Assembly (NCBI GenBank): GCA_045648605.1
Contig: JAZROG010000104.1
Coordinates: 1 to 8,231, forward strand
DNA length: 8,231 nucleotides
Direction: 5' to 3'
Source of the DNA: SIG710 sp045648605
GTDB taxonomy: Bacteria > Bacillota > Clostridia > Oscillospirales > CAG-272
Shown in pieces: positions 1 through 6,878 of the stretch. The position numbers and the translations under genes are program-made. The notes below the pieces were generated by a model that saw only the letters and a list, made by a program, of their open reading frames with translations, was not told where the DNA came from and ran no database searches. How positions within the stretch are numbered: the first letter of the stretch is position 1; every line of letters begins with the position of its first letter.

Positions 1-11
1 CCGTTCAAGGG

Positions 12-32
12 TGTAAAGCAAAATACTTTACA
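12..32. promoter_or_regulatory. Candidate operator dyad at leftward start site
   Basis: TGTAAAG at 12-18 is mirrored by CTTTACA at 26-32, a perfect 7-bp inverted repeat with a 7-bp spacer. It lies immediately downstream of the leftward -10 (34-39) and covers the expected transcription start near 27. This is a classic position for a repressor site. I cannot match the motif to a named regulator with confidence. A stem-loop at the 5' end of the transcript is an alternative reading. Confidence 0.45.
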
Positions 33-33
33 T

Positions 34-62
34 ATTATAAACCATGCAAAGCATTTTGTCAA
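34..62 (-). promoter_or_regulatory. Consensus sigma-A promoter, leftward off the window
   Basis: On the minus strand, TTGACA (57-62) and TATAAT (34-39) are both perfect matches to the housekeeping consensus, separated by exactly 17 bp. Upstream of the -35, positions 67-110 are almost pure A/T, consistent with an UP element. The expected start is near position 27, so the gene it serves begins to the left of this window and cannot be identified. The perfect consensus suggests a strong promoter held in check by a repressor, which fits the dyad at 12-32. Confidence 0.75.
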
Positions 63-131
63 GGGGTTTTATAAAATTTTTTTATTATTTTTTCAAATAG
101 GAATTTGTCGGTGCGATGAAAAACGCAAATC

Positions 132-224
132 TGTAGGGGACGGCGACCTCGACGTCCCTAAAAAACGTGAAATCACCTATGATTTTAAATGACATGTGGG
201 ACGCCGGGGTCGCCGTCCCCTACA
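132..224. repeat. 93-bp imperfect inverted repeat (MITE-like or interspersed palindrome)
   Basis: The left arm (132-158, beginning TGTAGGGGACGGCGACC) and right arm (198-224, ending GGTCGCCGTCCCCTACA) are reverse complements at 25 of 27 positions. They enclose a 39-nt AT-rich centre. The arms are much richer in GC than the sequence around them, which suggests separate origin. There is no open frame of substance inside. AAAAACG occurs close outside both ends (119-125, 225-231), but it is A-rich and not flush, so it is weak evidence for a target-site duplication. The element lies 42 bp beyond the EEP gene stop and lacks a T-run directly after the stem, so I do not call it a terminator. Confidence 0.7.
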
Positions 225-266
225 AAAAACGTCTCTGACAGTTCGATAAATTCCTGTTTTCACATA

Positions 267-1027
267 TCAAAAATCAATATAAACGGGCAAATGGTCGCTT
301 GCGTCAAGTGCTTCTCTATCCTCAACTATCGCCTGACACTTAATTTTCGTATCCTTATATGTAATAATATGATCGAGTGACTTTTTATAGTCATTTTCGG
401 TCTTTACGCCATGATATTTTCCGTCCTCACCCTTTTGCGGGTCTCCGTGGCATGAGCTTCTCTCGGAATAAGCTTCGGCAATATCAACAGAGGACAAAAT
501 TCCTCTTTCTCTGAAATAATTCAAAACATTACTATTATATCCGCAGTTAAAATCACCGAATGCAAAGACCTTGCAGCCGTATCTTTGACGAAGGATCTCC
601 ATTCTCGAATAGAGCTGCACAGAATTTGCAAGTCTTATTTCTTCATCCCCATCGTTTCTCTTCATCCACCAAAAATGGGTACAGAGCACTGCAAAAAGCT
701 CCTCTGTTTCCTTGTGGCAAAGCACCGCCCGTGTTATACTTTTGGAACGGTCGGGAGTTTTCTCCATAAGCTCCGAGCCGCATTCCTTCATATCAAATAC
801 ATCACGATTGAAAAGAATCGGTGTGTAATTTCCCTTCCACCCCTCAACCAAGGTATATTTATCCGAAAGTCTCTCAAAAATTCCGTCATCATACCAGCCA
901 CCGGTAACCTCCTGAACACCGATAACATCCGGAAGATATTTTATAACTGTTTTTTCTATGTCTGCGCTTCTGACTCCGCAGGGATTCCCAAAATAATCCC
1001 CCATATATTGTATGTCATTATTCTCAT
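267..1027 (-). CDS. Endonuclease/exonuclease/phosphatase family protein, apparently frameshifted near the start
   Basis: This is a divalent-metal hydrolase of the EEP (DNase I-like) fold, a family acting on phosphodiesters or phosphomonoesters in nucleic acids, lipids or sugars; the substrate here is unknown. If the frame is restored the protein has 253 residues with the full motif set: Asn7 in MTYNIWG, Gln39-Glu40, Thr117-His118, the GDFN motif at 158-161, Asp209-His210 and Ser-Asp-His at 244-246 close to the C-terminus. The start at 1027 has AAAGGAG at 1036-1042, 8 nt upstream, and overlaps the stop of the MATE gene as ATGA, so translation is probably coupled. As written, that frame hits a stop at 956-958 after 23 codons, because a run of five G (998-1002) puts MRIMTYNIWG and the rest (DYFGNP onward) in different frames. 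One more G would join them. The downstream frame stays open back to 1061, but that extension reads the MATE C-terminus out of frame and is not credible. The cause may be a sequencing error, a true null allele or phase variation. There is no signal peptide. Confidence 0.8.
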
Positions 1028-2364
1028 TTGTTTGTCTCCTTTCCGGGAAGCCAACTGTCACCCATAAAAATTATAAAGGAATATACCGTCTCCGCGATCC
1101 ACGAGAGCACCCATGCAATAAGAACGCCGTTAATCTCATAATATCTTGCCAAAATCAGCGTTAGCACGATTCTTGAAGCAGCGCCGATAATGGTGGAGAC
1201 GAAAAGGCATTTGACACTTTTAACACCTCTGAAAAGGGCATGAAAAATATTGCAAAGAAGCTGGAAAACAAGAAAAGGAAGATAATATTTGGTAAAGTTC
1301 AGTGCTATCTCGACCGCCTCTCGGTCTGCATCCGCATCAAAGAAAAGTGAGCAAACAGGCTCGGAAAAGATCATACAGGCAACGATCACAGGGAAAACAA
1401 AGGCACAGCCTTGCGCTATTCCTATCCAAAGTCCCTTTCTTATCTTGTCTGTCTTGCCCGCTCCGACGCACTGAGCCGTATAATTGCTTATGGTCTTTGC
1501 GGAATTCTGATATATCTGGGCGCAAAAATCGTAAATTCGCATAATAACTATAAAGCCCGCAGTTGCCGCCGCACCCATTCCGTTGATAATAGCGGAGGCT
1601 ATGACTCCCGCAATATAGAGAACGGTCTGCTGAAAGGCATTGGGACCTGCATATGGCATGGAATCCTTTATGTACGCAAAACTGAATTTGACAGGCTCTT
1701 TTTTAAGCCTCAGCTCGTCGAAGCACCGGTTTAGTCTCATAATATAAAAAATATTCACTACCAAAGCCGAAAAAACACTTGATGCCGCAATTCCCATAAC
1801 ACCCATTTTCAGAACAGCAACAGAAACAATATTACCGCAAACATTAAGCACCGCCGCGATAAGGGACATAAAAAAGGGATATGTGCTCTCACCCAGAGCA
1901 TTCATAATGCTGAAGCCGTAATTATTGAGAATTATGAGAAAAAGTCCCGCCATATACGTACCGAAATATGCAAAGGTCTCTTTTCTGATAGTCACATCTA
2001 CCTTTAAAAGTTCGAATATGGGATCCTTAAGCAAAATGAGAGTCACACCAAAGGCAAGTGCGGCAAGAGCTATCAAAAGACAACCTGAAACGATGCAGTT
2101 TTTCATATGCTTATAATTCTTTGATCCGAAAAGCCTTGCAATATATACCGCATAGCCTGTTCCAAATCCCCAAAGCGCAGAAGAAACAAGGGTAATAAAG
2201 CTTCCTGTTGCACCTATTGCAGCAAGTCCCGTGTCTCCGAGCATTTGTCCCGCAATTATCGTATCTATGAGATTATACCCTTGTGACAAAACCCCGCCCA
2301 GAACCAAGGGAAAAGCAAAAATCAAAAAAGTTTTAAGGGTATTACCCCTTGTAAGATCCGTCAT
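1024..2364 (-). CDS. MATE family efflux transporter
   Basis: This is a multidrug and toxin extrusion (MATE) family membrane antiporter of 446 residues, the usual length. Such proteins export cationic or other organic compounds using a sodium or proton gradient; the substrate cannot be read from sequence. The chain is almost entirely hydrophobic and fits twelve membrane helices. The N-terminal region around residues 30-52 (DTIIAGQMLG, then GLAAIGATG) is the typical first-repeat signature, and the second half begins near the sequence PNAFQQTVLYIAG. The start is well supported: AAGGAGG at 2373-2379 lies 8 nt before the ATG, and a near-perfect promoter lies just upstream. The stop overlaps the ATG of the EEP gene, making a two-gene unit. 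MATE plus EEP is an uncommon pairing whose logic I cannot deduce. Nothing appears truncated. Confidence 0.93.
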   Translation of the reverse strand: MTDLTRGNTLKTFLIFAFPLVLGGVLSQGYNLIDTIIAGQMLGDTGLAAIGATGSFITLVSSALWGFGTGYAVYIARLFGSKNYKHMKNCIVSGCLLIALAALAFGVTLILLKDPIFELLKVDVTIRKETFAYFGTYMAGLFLIILNNYGFSIMNALGESTYPFFMSLIAAVLNVCGNIVSVAVLKMGVMGIAASSVFSALVVNIFYIMRLNRCFDELRLKKEPVKFSFAYIKDSMPYAGPNAFQQTVLYIAGVIASAIINGMGAAATAGFIVIMRIYDFCAQIYQNSAKTISNYTAQCVGAGKTDKIRKGLWIGIAQGCAFVFPVIVACMIFSEPVCSLFFDADADREAVEIALNFTKYYLPFLVFQLLCNIFHALFRGVKSVKCLFVSTIIGAASRIVLTLILARYYEINGVLIAWVLSWIAETVYSFIIFMGDSWLPGKETNK

Positions 2365-2403
2365 TAAAAAGTCCTCCTTGACAATTCCGCAAAATATGCT
2401 ATA

Positions 2404-2432
2404 CTTATAACAAATTTCTCAAAATGTGTCAA
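2404..2432 (-). promoter_or_regulatory. Sigma-A promoter of the MATE-EEP unit
   Basis: The minus strand reads TTGACA (2427-2432), a 17-bp spacer, and TATAAG (2404-2409). That is a perfect -35 and a 5/6 match at -10. Transcription should start near 2397, giving a leader of about 30 nt that contains the AAGGAGG ribosome site. The promoter separates the MATE-EEP unit from the upstream AraC/membrane-protein unit, which otherwise reads in the same direction. Confidence 0.8.
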
Positions 2433-2462
2433 TACAAGTATGCAAACGAGGGAATTTCCCAT

Positions 2463-4112
2463 TTAGTATTTAATTGTAATATAATGCCAATCCTCGATAT
2501 TGAAGATGTCTTCTATATCGGTTTCCGTTCCGTTTATGCAGATAGTGTCGCCAACCTTTATCTTCACAAGGCTCTCATCAAGTGCCAGATTGCCCTTGAA
2601 TACCCAATCACCTGCGAGAATATAGATGACAGGCTCTCCGTTTATCTGCGCCATTCTTACCTCGGACACGGTAATATCGTAGTCCTTTCCGGTGACGGTC
2701 TCGCTTTCCGAAACACCGTTCTCGCGCAGAAGCTTCTTATAGCTTGCCATAACAGATGCCTGAGTTTCGCCTGTTGCAACTATGCTGTACTGCTCAACAT
2801 TAACAAGCGCGTAGAGCTTAACAAGTCCGCCGCTGTCCTTAAGCACCATGATATATGTCGCTTCGCCCGCAACATTTATAAGCGACGGGAAGGAAGCGAT
2901 ATATCCCTTTTCCTGAACCTCGCCCTCGGCGGCATTCATTGCGCTGTATTCCTCGGCGCCAACAACGGGATAGAACTTGTATTCACCCGTTCTTGCGTTT
3001 GAAAGGATAAATCCGATGTTACTTTCATCAGCCGCAACCGAGGTTACACCCGTGAAATACCAAACATCGTCCCCTCTCACGATATATCCGAAATCGTCGG
3101 TGGTCTTCTTACAACCCACATTTCCGATAACGCTATTCCAATAACCGCCCGAAAGCATACCCTGCCAATTATATTTTCTTGTTGCAAGATGACCGTCATA
3201 AACGATATCTATCCAAGAGGGTGTGTCCTTAACATCATATATTTCAGAGCTTCCATCGCACGGATCGAAGATAATTACCTCGCTTACGTCATATGCTCCG
3301 AAAAGACCAATTCTGGGTGAAATACATGAAACGATATAATAAGGATCACCGTTCTCATCTATCTCAAAGCTGTGAGTTCCGAAGATCTTTGTGGGGTAGG
3401 AAAGACGAAGCTTTCTCATAAGATCGTCTCCGAAATATCCGCTTTCGGTATAGTGAATGGGAGTTTTCAGCTTTTTATATTCGGATGTGTTATAGACGGG
3501 ATCGACCATGATGTATCCGGGAACACCGCTTGATCGGTTTCCGAGCCACTTGAAAAAGTCGGCATATTCAAGGGAGCTTACCTTTTTCGGAGCACCACCG
3601 TAATTTATCTGTGAATAGATATTGCTTGACTGATACTGCGATACCACCTCGGAAAGTGAGCCGAGCGCCCTGTTTCCTATGATGATGGCAGAGCTTGTGT
3701 CCATAAGGGCAATGTTTGTAACGTCATTTGTCTGCGGCATATCCTCCTCAAATACCGCAGCCTCAACATCAATGAGCGAAGCAAATCTCTTTGCATTGAA
3801 TATGGTTGCGGAGAACAGATTTCCAACTAAAATCACTATAAGAGGAAGAACTATCGCACCGACAGCGATGAAATTGAGAGATTTGAAATCAATATTGACA
3901 TATGTTCCCTTCCCCTCACCGCTCTTTTTTACAACCTTGCTTTTTCCTACAAATATAAATGGCAGAACAGCAAGGAAAATGACAAATGCAAGGAATGTCC
4001 AGAATTCGGTGCTTCTCGGATTTATGGCGGGCAAATTGATATAGAAATTAAGTCCACCGCCTATGAGCACCAGCAGGGCAGAAATTACGATCTTTTTTAG
4101 TGTTTTGTTCAT
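2463..4112 (-). CDS. Membrane-anchored protein of unknown function, 549 aa
   Basis: I do not recognise a named family with confidence. Three hydrophobic segments lie at the N-terminus (about residues 7-27, 37-55 and 80-102), with a lysine-rich stretch at 57-68 between the second and third. About 445 mostly polar residues follow. By the positive-inside rule the 57-68 loop is cytoplasmic and the large C-terminal part is probably outside the membrane. That part contains a striking segment at 186-205, FFKWLGNR then GVPGYIMVDP, which looks like a conserved motif, and many short beta-type stretches, consistent with an extracytoplasmic beta-rich domain. No catalytic signature, lipobox or sorting signal is visible. 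The ATG has AAGGAGG at 4120-4126, 7 nt upstream, overlapping the stop of the AraC gene, and only 12 nt separate the genes. The two are therefore probably co-transcribed. A role in sensing or the cell envelope is conceivable but unproven. Confidence 0.85.
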   Translation of the reverse strand: MNKTLKKIVISALLVLIGGGLNFYINLPAINPRSTEFWTFLAFVIFLAVLPFIFVGKSKVVKKSGEGKGTYVNIDFKSLNFIAVGAIVLPLIVILVGNLFSATIFNAKRFASLIDVEAAVFEEDMPQTNDVTNIALMDTSSAIIIGNRALGSLSEVVSQYQSSNIYSQINYGGAPKKVSSLEYADFFKWLGNRSSGVPGYIMVDPVYNTSEYKKLKTPIHYTESGYFGDDLMRKLRLSYPTKIFGTHSFEIDENGDPYYIVSCISPRIGLFGAYDVSEVIIFDPCDGSSEIYDVKDTPSWIDIVYDGHLATRKYNWQGMLSGGYWNSVIGNVGCKKTTDDFGYIVRGDDVWYFTGVTSVAADESNIGFILSNARTGEYKFYPVVGAEEYSAMNAAEGEVQEKGYIASFPSLINVAGEATYIMVLKDSGGLVKLYALVNVEQYSIVATGETQASVMASYKKLLRENGVSESETVTGKDYDITVSEVRMAQINGEPVIYILAGDWVFKGNLALDESLVKIKVGDTICINGTETDIEDIFNIEDWHYITIKY

Positions 4113-4124
4113 TAGAAAGCCTCC

Positions 4125-4985
4125 TTATTGATTGTTTCTGCGATCGTCAATGGGAGAAATACCAAAGCGACGCTTATACTGACGATAAAATGATGAATAA
4201 TCGCGGAAGCCACATTCCGCCGCCGCAACCGTTGCGTTTTTGCCCTCTCGGAGCAGATTTCTTGCAACAAGCAGCCTCTTCAGCACAACATAATCCCAGA
4301 CAGAAGAGCCTGTTGACTGCTTGAAGGCTCGGTTTATATAAGACTTGCTGAAGAAAAATTCCTGCTCCAGCGTGTCAAGAGTCCAATCCTCGGTAAGATG
4401 GGCATTTATATATGAAATGACGCTTCCGACGATCTCATTTGTAGCGTCCTCAGCCGAAATTGTTATATTAAGCTCTTTTGAATTTCCGTTTTCAATATTG
4501 CGAAGCTCGCTTAAAACAGCAGTGAGATTTGAAAACATCAGAGCCAGCCGCTCCTCCTCACTCGAAACATTTTCGCGACACATTCTTCTCATACAAGTGT
4601 CGATAAAGGCAACCGAATCGGCATTTCCAAGGAAAAGATTGCCCTTTCCGATGGGTCTTTCGGTATAAAGCTTTGCAAGATGAGAGCACCAGGGATTTTC
4701 CTCTATCATCGAGAGCGGAAAATTAAACACGATGCGCTCATATTTTGTATCGGGGCTGATATGAAGCTTATGTACCTCACCATATCTCATGATGAGAACA
4801 CATCCCGGTGTCAGAGGATAGTCTGTTCCCTCAATGGTATAAAAGCCGTTTCCCGATATAAAATAAAGCAATTCACAGCATCTATGTGCATGAGTCACAA
4901 AGTCAGTGTCCTTCGGATTCTCATCAATCGAATGGTGAAGACTCAAGTCTCCCTTTTTGTAAATTGTCATGTTTTTACCTGCCAT
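4125..4985 (-). CDS. AraC family transcriptional regulator with cupin sensor domain
   Basis: This 286-residue DNA-binding protein is of standard AraC/XylS length and layout. The N-terminal part (about 25-95) is a cupin-like ligand domain with His32, His34 and Glu38 in the sequence THAHRCCELLYF and a Pro-Gly at 60-61. The C-terminal 100 residues carry two helix-turn-helix units, about 203-223 and 252-272, ending in the typical YRQYKRRFGISP signature. It is transcribed away from the SDR/TIM-barrel/Gfo genes and probably activates them in response to a sugar or sugar acid. The shared gap contains a 22-bp-spaced direct repeat suited to such a protein. The start is uncertain: the first ATG (4985) has no Shine-Dalgarno site, while Met6 (ATG at 4968-4970) has an AGG 7 nt upstream. 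Either choice leaves the domains intact. It probably also controls its own promoter, since a candidate -35 overlaps one repeat copy. Confidence 0.92.
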   Translation of the reverse strand: MAGKNMTIYKKGDLSLHHSIDENPKDTDFVTHAHRCCELLYFISGNGFYTIEGTDYPLTPGCVLIMRYGEVHKLHISPDTKYERIVFNFPLSMIEENPWCSHLAKLYTERPIGKGNLFLGNADSVAFIDTCMRRMCRENVSSEEERLALMFSNLTAVLSELRNIENGNSKELNITISAEDATNEIVGSVISYINAHLTEDWTLDTLEQEFFFSKSYINRAFKQSTGSSVWDYVVLKRLLVARNLLREGKNATVAAAECGFRDYSSFYRQYKRRFGISPIDDRRNNQ

Positions 4986-5025
4986 TTTTATTGAATACGC
5001 TTGATATTATATATCATCTGACTAT

Positions 5026-5054
5026 ATTATATCACATTTGTTTTGAATATGCAA
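5026..5054 (-). promoter_or_regulatory. Candidate promoter of the AraC regulator
   Basis: On the minus strand TATAAT (5026-5031) follows TTGCAT (5049-5054) by 17 bp, a perfect -10 with a 3/6 -35. The -35 lies inside the left copy of the ATATGCAAT repeat, so a bound regulator could block it. A second TATAAT at 5006-5011 is closer to the gene but its -35 position reads TGATAT. I cannot tell which one is used; this stretch is very AT-rich and chance matches are likely. Confidence 0.4.
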
Positions 5055-5083
5055 TATTTTTCGCAAATATATGCAATTTTATT
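5047..5083. promoter_or_regulatory. Candidate AraC-type operator: two direct repeats 22 bp apart
   Basis: ATATGCAAT occurs at 5047-5055 and again at 5069-5077, each followed by a T-rich run. The start-to-start distance of 22 bp is about two helical turns, so both copies face the same side of the helix. AraC-family proteins with two helix-turn-helix units commonly bind such tandem half-sites. The right copy covers the expected -35 zone of the rightward promoter (about 5076-5081), the arrangement of an activator touching RNA polymerase. GCAAT and ATTGC at 5073-5085 also form a short inverted repeat, so another protein cannot be excluded. Confidence 0.5.
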
Positions 5084-5098
5084 GCTTCAAAAGAGTTG

Positions 5099-5104
5099 TA
5101 TAAT
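5099..5104 (+). promoter_or_regulatory. Candidate -10 of the rightward sugar-conversion cluster
   Basis: TATAAT at 5099-5104 is a perfect -10. No acceptable -35 is found at 16 to 18 bp upstream (the 17-bp position reads ATTTTA), which is typical of promoters that need an activator. The expected start is near 5111, leaving a leader of about 46 nt before the SDR gene. The ATATGCAAT copies lie directly upstream. Confidence 0.5.
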
Positions 5105-5142
5105 ATATATGGAATGTAATTTCCCCTTATTTTATATAAAAC

Positions 5143-5147
5143 GGAGG
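5143..5147 (+). promoter_or_regulatory. Ribosome binding site that fixes the SDR start
   Basis: GGAGG here lies 9 nt before the ATG at 5157. It settles the start of the SDR gene against an upstream in-frame ATG at 5043, which would add 38 hydrophobic, AT-encoded residues translated from the promoter region. Confidence 0.85.
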
Positions 5148-5156
5148 TACAAAAAA

Positions 5157-5981
5157 ATGTCAAAGGTTTGTGTTGTAACAGGTGCAGGCGGCGTTCTTTG
5201 CAGCGCTTTCGCTGCAGAAATGGCAAAGAACGGATATGGCGTTGCACTTCTCGACCTTAACAGCGAGGCTGCAGAGGCAGTTGCAGCAGAGATAAGAGCA
5301 AATGGCGGAAAGGCTTTCGCATATGCCGCAAACGTGCTCGAAAAGGATGCGCTTGAGGAGGTACATCAGAAGGTACTTGCTGATCTCGGCAAGTGCAATG
5401 TTCTCATCAACGGTGCAGGCGGAAATAACCCAAGAGCAACAACAGCTCATGAATATTTCGAGGAGGGCGACGAAACAAGAGACGATATCAAGACCTTCTT
5501 CAATCTCGATAAGGATGGCTTCAATTTCGTTTTCAGCCTCAATCTTATGGGAACTCTTATCCCAACCCAGGTTTTCGCCGCTGATATGATCGGCAGAGAG
5601 GGCTGCAGCATCATCAATATTTCCTCGATGAATGCTTATACTCCTCTTACAAAGATTCCCGCATACAGCGCGGCAAAGGCGGGCGTTTCCAACTTTACAC
5701 AGTGGCTTGCTGTTCATTTTGCAAACACAGGCATCAGAGTTAACGCTATCGCTCCCGGATTCTTCGTTACAAAGCAGAATCAGGCTCTTCTCTTCAACGA
5801 GGACGGCACTCCCACCCCCAGAACAGACAAGATCCTTGCAGCAACTCCCATGGGTCGCTTCGGTAAGCCCGAGGAGCTTCTCGGAACTCTTAAGTATCTT
5901 ACAGATCCCGAGGCAGCAAGCTTTGTTACAGGTATCGTAATTCCCGTTGACGGCGGATTCTCCGCATACTCGGGCGTATAA
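5157..5981 (+). CDS. SDR family oxidoreductase, D-mannonate oxidoreductase-like
   Basis: This 274-residue classical short-chain dehydrogenase/reductase has all family landmarks: the TGAGGVLC nucleotide-binding turn at 8-15, Asp33 at the end of the second strand (favouring NAD over NADP), NGAGG at 85-89, and the catalytic set Asn129, Ser156/Ser157, Tyr170 and Lys174. The segments LINGAGGNNPRATT, NLMGTLIPTQVFAADM and the C-terminal VIPVDGGFSAYSGV are, from memory, those of the SDR-type D-mannonate oxidoreductases (fructuronate reductase; called UxuB/YjmF in Bacillus). Such enzymes interconvert D-fructuronate and D-mannonate in hexuronate breakdown. They are unrelated to E. coli UxuB, and no mannonate dehydratase is visible here, so the exact substrate is inferred. 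It is the first gene of the rightward cluster, 20 nt before the next. It has a strong ribosome site and a probable AraC-controlled promoter. Confidence 0.9.
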   Translation: MSKVCVVTGAGGVLCSAFAAEMAKNGYGVALLDLNSEAAEAVAAEIRANGGKAFAYAANVLEKDALEEVHQKVLADLGKCNVLINGAGGNNPRATTAHEYFEEGDETRDDIKTFFNLDKDGFNFVFSLNLMGTLIPTQVFAADMIGREGCSIINISSMNAYTPLTKIPAYSAAKAGVSNFTQWLAVHFANTGIRVNAIAPGFFVTKQNQALLFNEDGTPTPRTDKILAATPMGRFGKPEELLGTLKYLTDPEAASFVTGIVIPVDGGFSAYSGV

Positions 5982-6001
5982 CTTTGAAAGTAAGAAGAAC
6001 A

Positions 6002-6850
6002 ATGGCTAATAATTTTAAGCTTGCGGCTTTTGCTGACGAAGTAAGCCCGAGGATAGACGAGCAGATAAAGGCTATGAAGAAAAATGGCGTCTCTATGCTT
6101 GAGGTAAGAGGCGTTGACGGCACAAATGTTGCAAAGATCGACGCGGCAAAGGCAAAAGAGGTAAAGACAAAGCTTGATGCTGCGGGACTTAGCGTTTGGT
6201 CCATCGGTTCACCCGTTGGAAAAACAAACATTCAAGATGATTTCACATTTGAGGTCGAGCAGTTCAAGAGAGTTCTTGAAACAGCAACCATTATGGATGC
6301 AAAATGCATCAGACTTTTCAGCTTCTTCGGAACAGATGGCAAGCCCGAATACCGTGACGAGGTTCTTTACCGTCTCTCAAAGTACATCGAGATGGCAAAG
6401 GGCAGCGGAATCGTTCTCTGCCACGAAAACGAAAAGGGAATCTACGGCGATATCGCAGTTCGCTGTGAGGATATCCAGAAGTCTCTCCCCGCGCTTAAGG
6501 CTGTTTTTGACCCTGCAAACTTCCTGCAGTGCGGTCAGGACACACTTGAGGCTTGGGAAATGCTCAAAAAGTATGTTTACTATTTCCACATCAAGGATTG
6601 CGTAGAAGGCGGGCAGGTCGTTCCCGCAGGTAAGGGTATAGGTCACCTTCCCGAAATTCTTCCCGATTATAACGGTCTTGCAAGTGATGTTCTCACTCTT
6701 GAGCCTCACCTTTCCGATTTCGTTGGTCTCGGTGCGCTTGAAAACGAGGGCGAAAAGAGCGATGTGGGAAGTGTCTATAAGTTCGCATCAAACGAGGAAG
6801 CATTTGATTTTGCTTGCGCTTCCCTCGCTGAAATCACAAAAAATATTTAA
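6002..6850 (+). CDS. TIM-barrel sugar isomerase/epimerase-like protein
   Basis: This 282-residue cytoplasmic protein belongs to the xylose isomerase-like TIM-barrel superfamily (IolE, tagatose epimerase and endonuclease IV relatives), most often annotated as sugar phosphate isomerase/epimerase. Residues placed like the family's metal ligands are Glu142 (in LCHENEKG), Asp170 (in VFDPANF), His196 (in FHIKD) and Glu234 (in LTLEPHL). Their spacing is close to that of D-tagatose 3-epimerases. PAGKGIGHLPEIL at 208-220 is the usual glycine-rich loop before the last strands. Family members isomerise, epimerise or dehydrate sugars, and some act on 3-keto-glycosides; the reaction here is unknown. The ATG at 6002 is preferred to an upstream TTG at 5984; its ribosome site is weak (a GAAAGTAAG stretch). 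It lies 20 nt after the SDR gene and is probably co-transcribed. Confidence 0.88.
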   Translation: MANNFKLAAFADEVSPRIDEQIKAMKKNGVSMLEVRGVDGTNVAKIDAAKAKEVKTKLDAAGLSVWSIGSPVGKTNIQDDFTFEVEQFKRVLETATIMDAKCIRLFSFFGTDGKPEYRDEVLYRLSKYIEMAKGSGIVLCHENEKGIYGDIAVRCEDIQKSLPALKAVFDPANFLQCGQDTLEAWEMLKKYVYYFHIKDCVEGGQVVPAGKGIGHLPEILPDYNGLASDVLTLEPHLSDFVGLGALENEGEKSDVGSVYKFASNEEAFDFACASLAEITKNI

Positions 6851-6878
6851 TTTATAAATAAATTTGCAGTTATTAACT

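Noticed and set aside
998..1003. Programmed -1 ribosomal frameshift in the EEP gene
   Set aside because: The sequence TGG GGG A does not fit the X XXY YYZ slippery heptamer, and I see no evident downstream stem-loop. An indel in the G run is simpler.
1025..1061. N-terminal extension of the EEP gene from an ATG at 1061
   Set aside because: It reads the MATE C-terminus out of frame, has no family likeness, and the real ribosome site and start (1036-1042, 1027) lie downstream in another frame.
2450..2460. GGGAATTTCCC palindrome between the membrane-protein gene and the MATE promoter as a terminator
   Set aside because: The stem is 5 bp with no loop and no T-run on the minus strand. It may be chance or a small protein-binding site.
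2424..3002. 192-codon plus-strand frame opposite the membrane-protein gene
   Set aside because: It overlaps a convincing gene and promoter on the other strand, has no ribosome site and shows no protein-family features.
5160..6002. 280-codon open frame on the minus strand opposite the SDR gene
   Set aside because: It mirrors the full SDR coding region, gives a cysteine- and serine-rich product without recognisable domains, and has no ribosome site. It is a shadow of codon bias.
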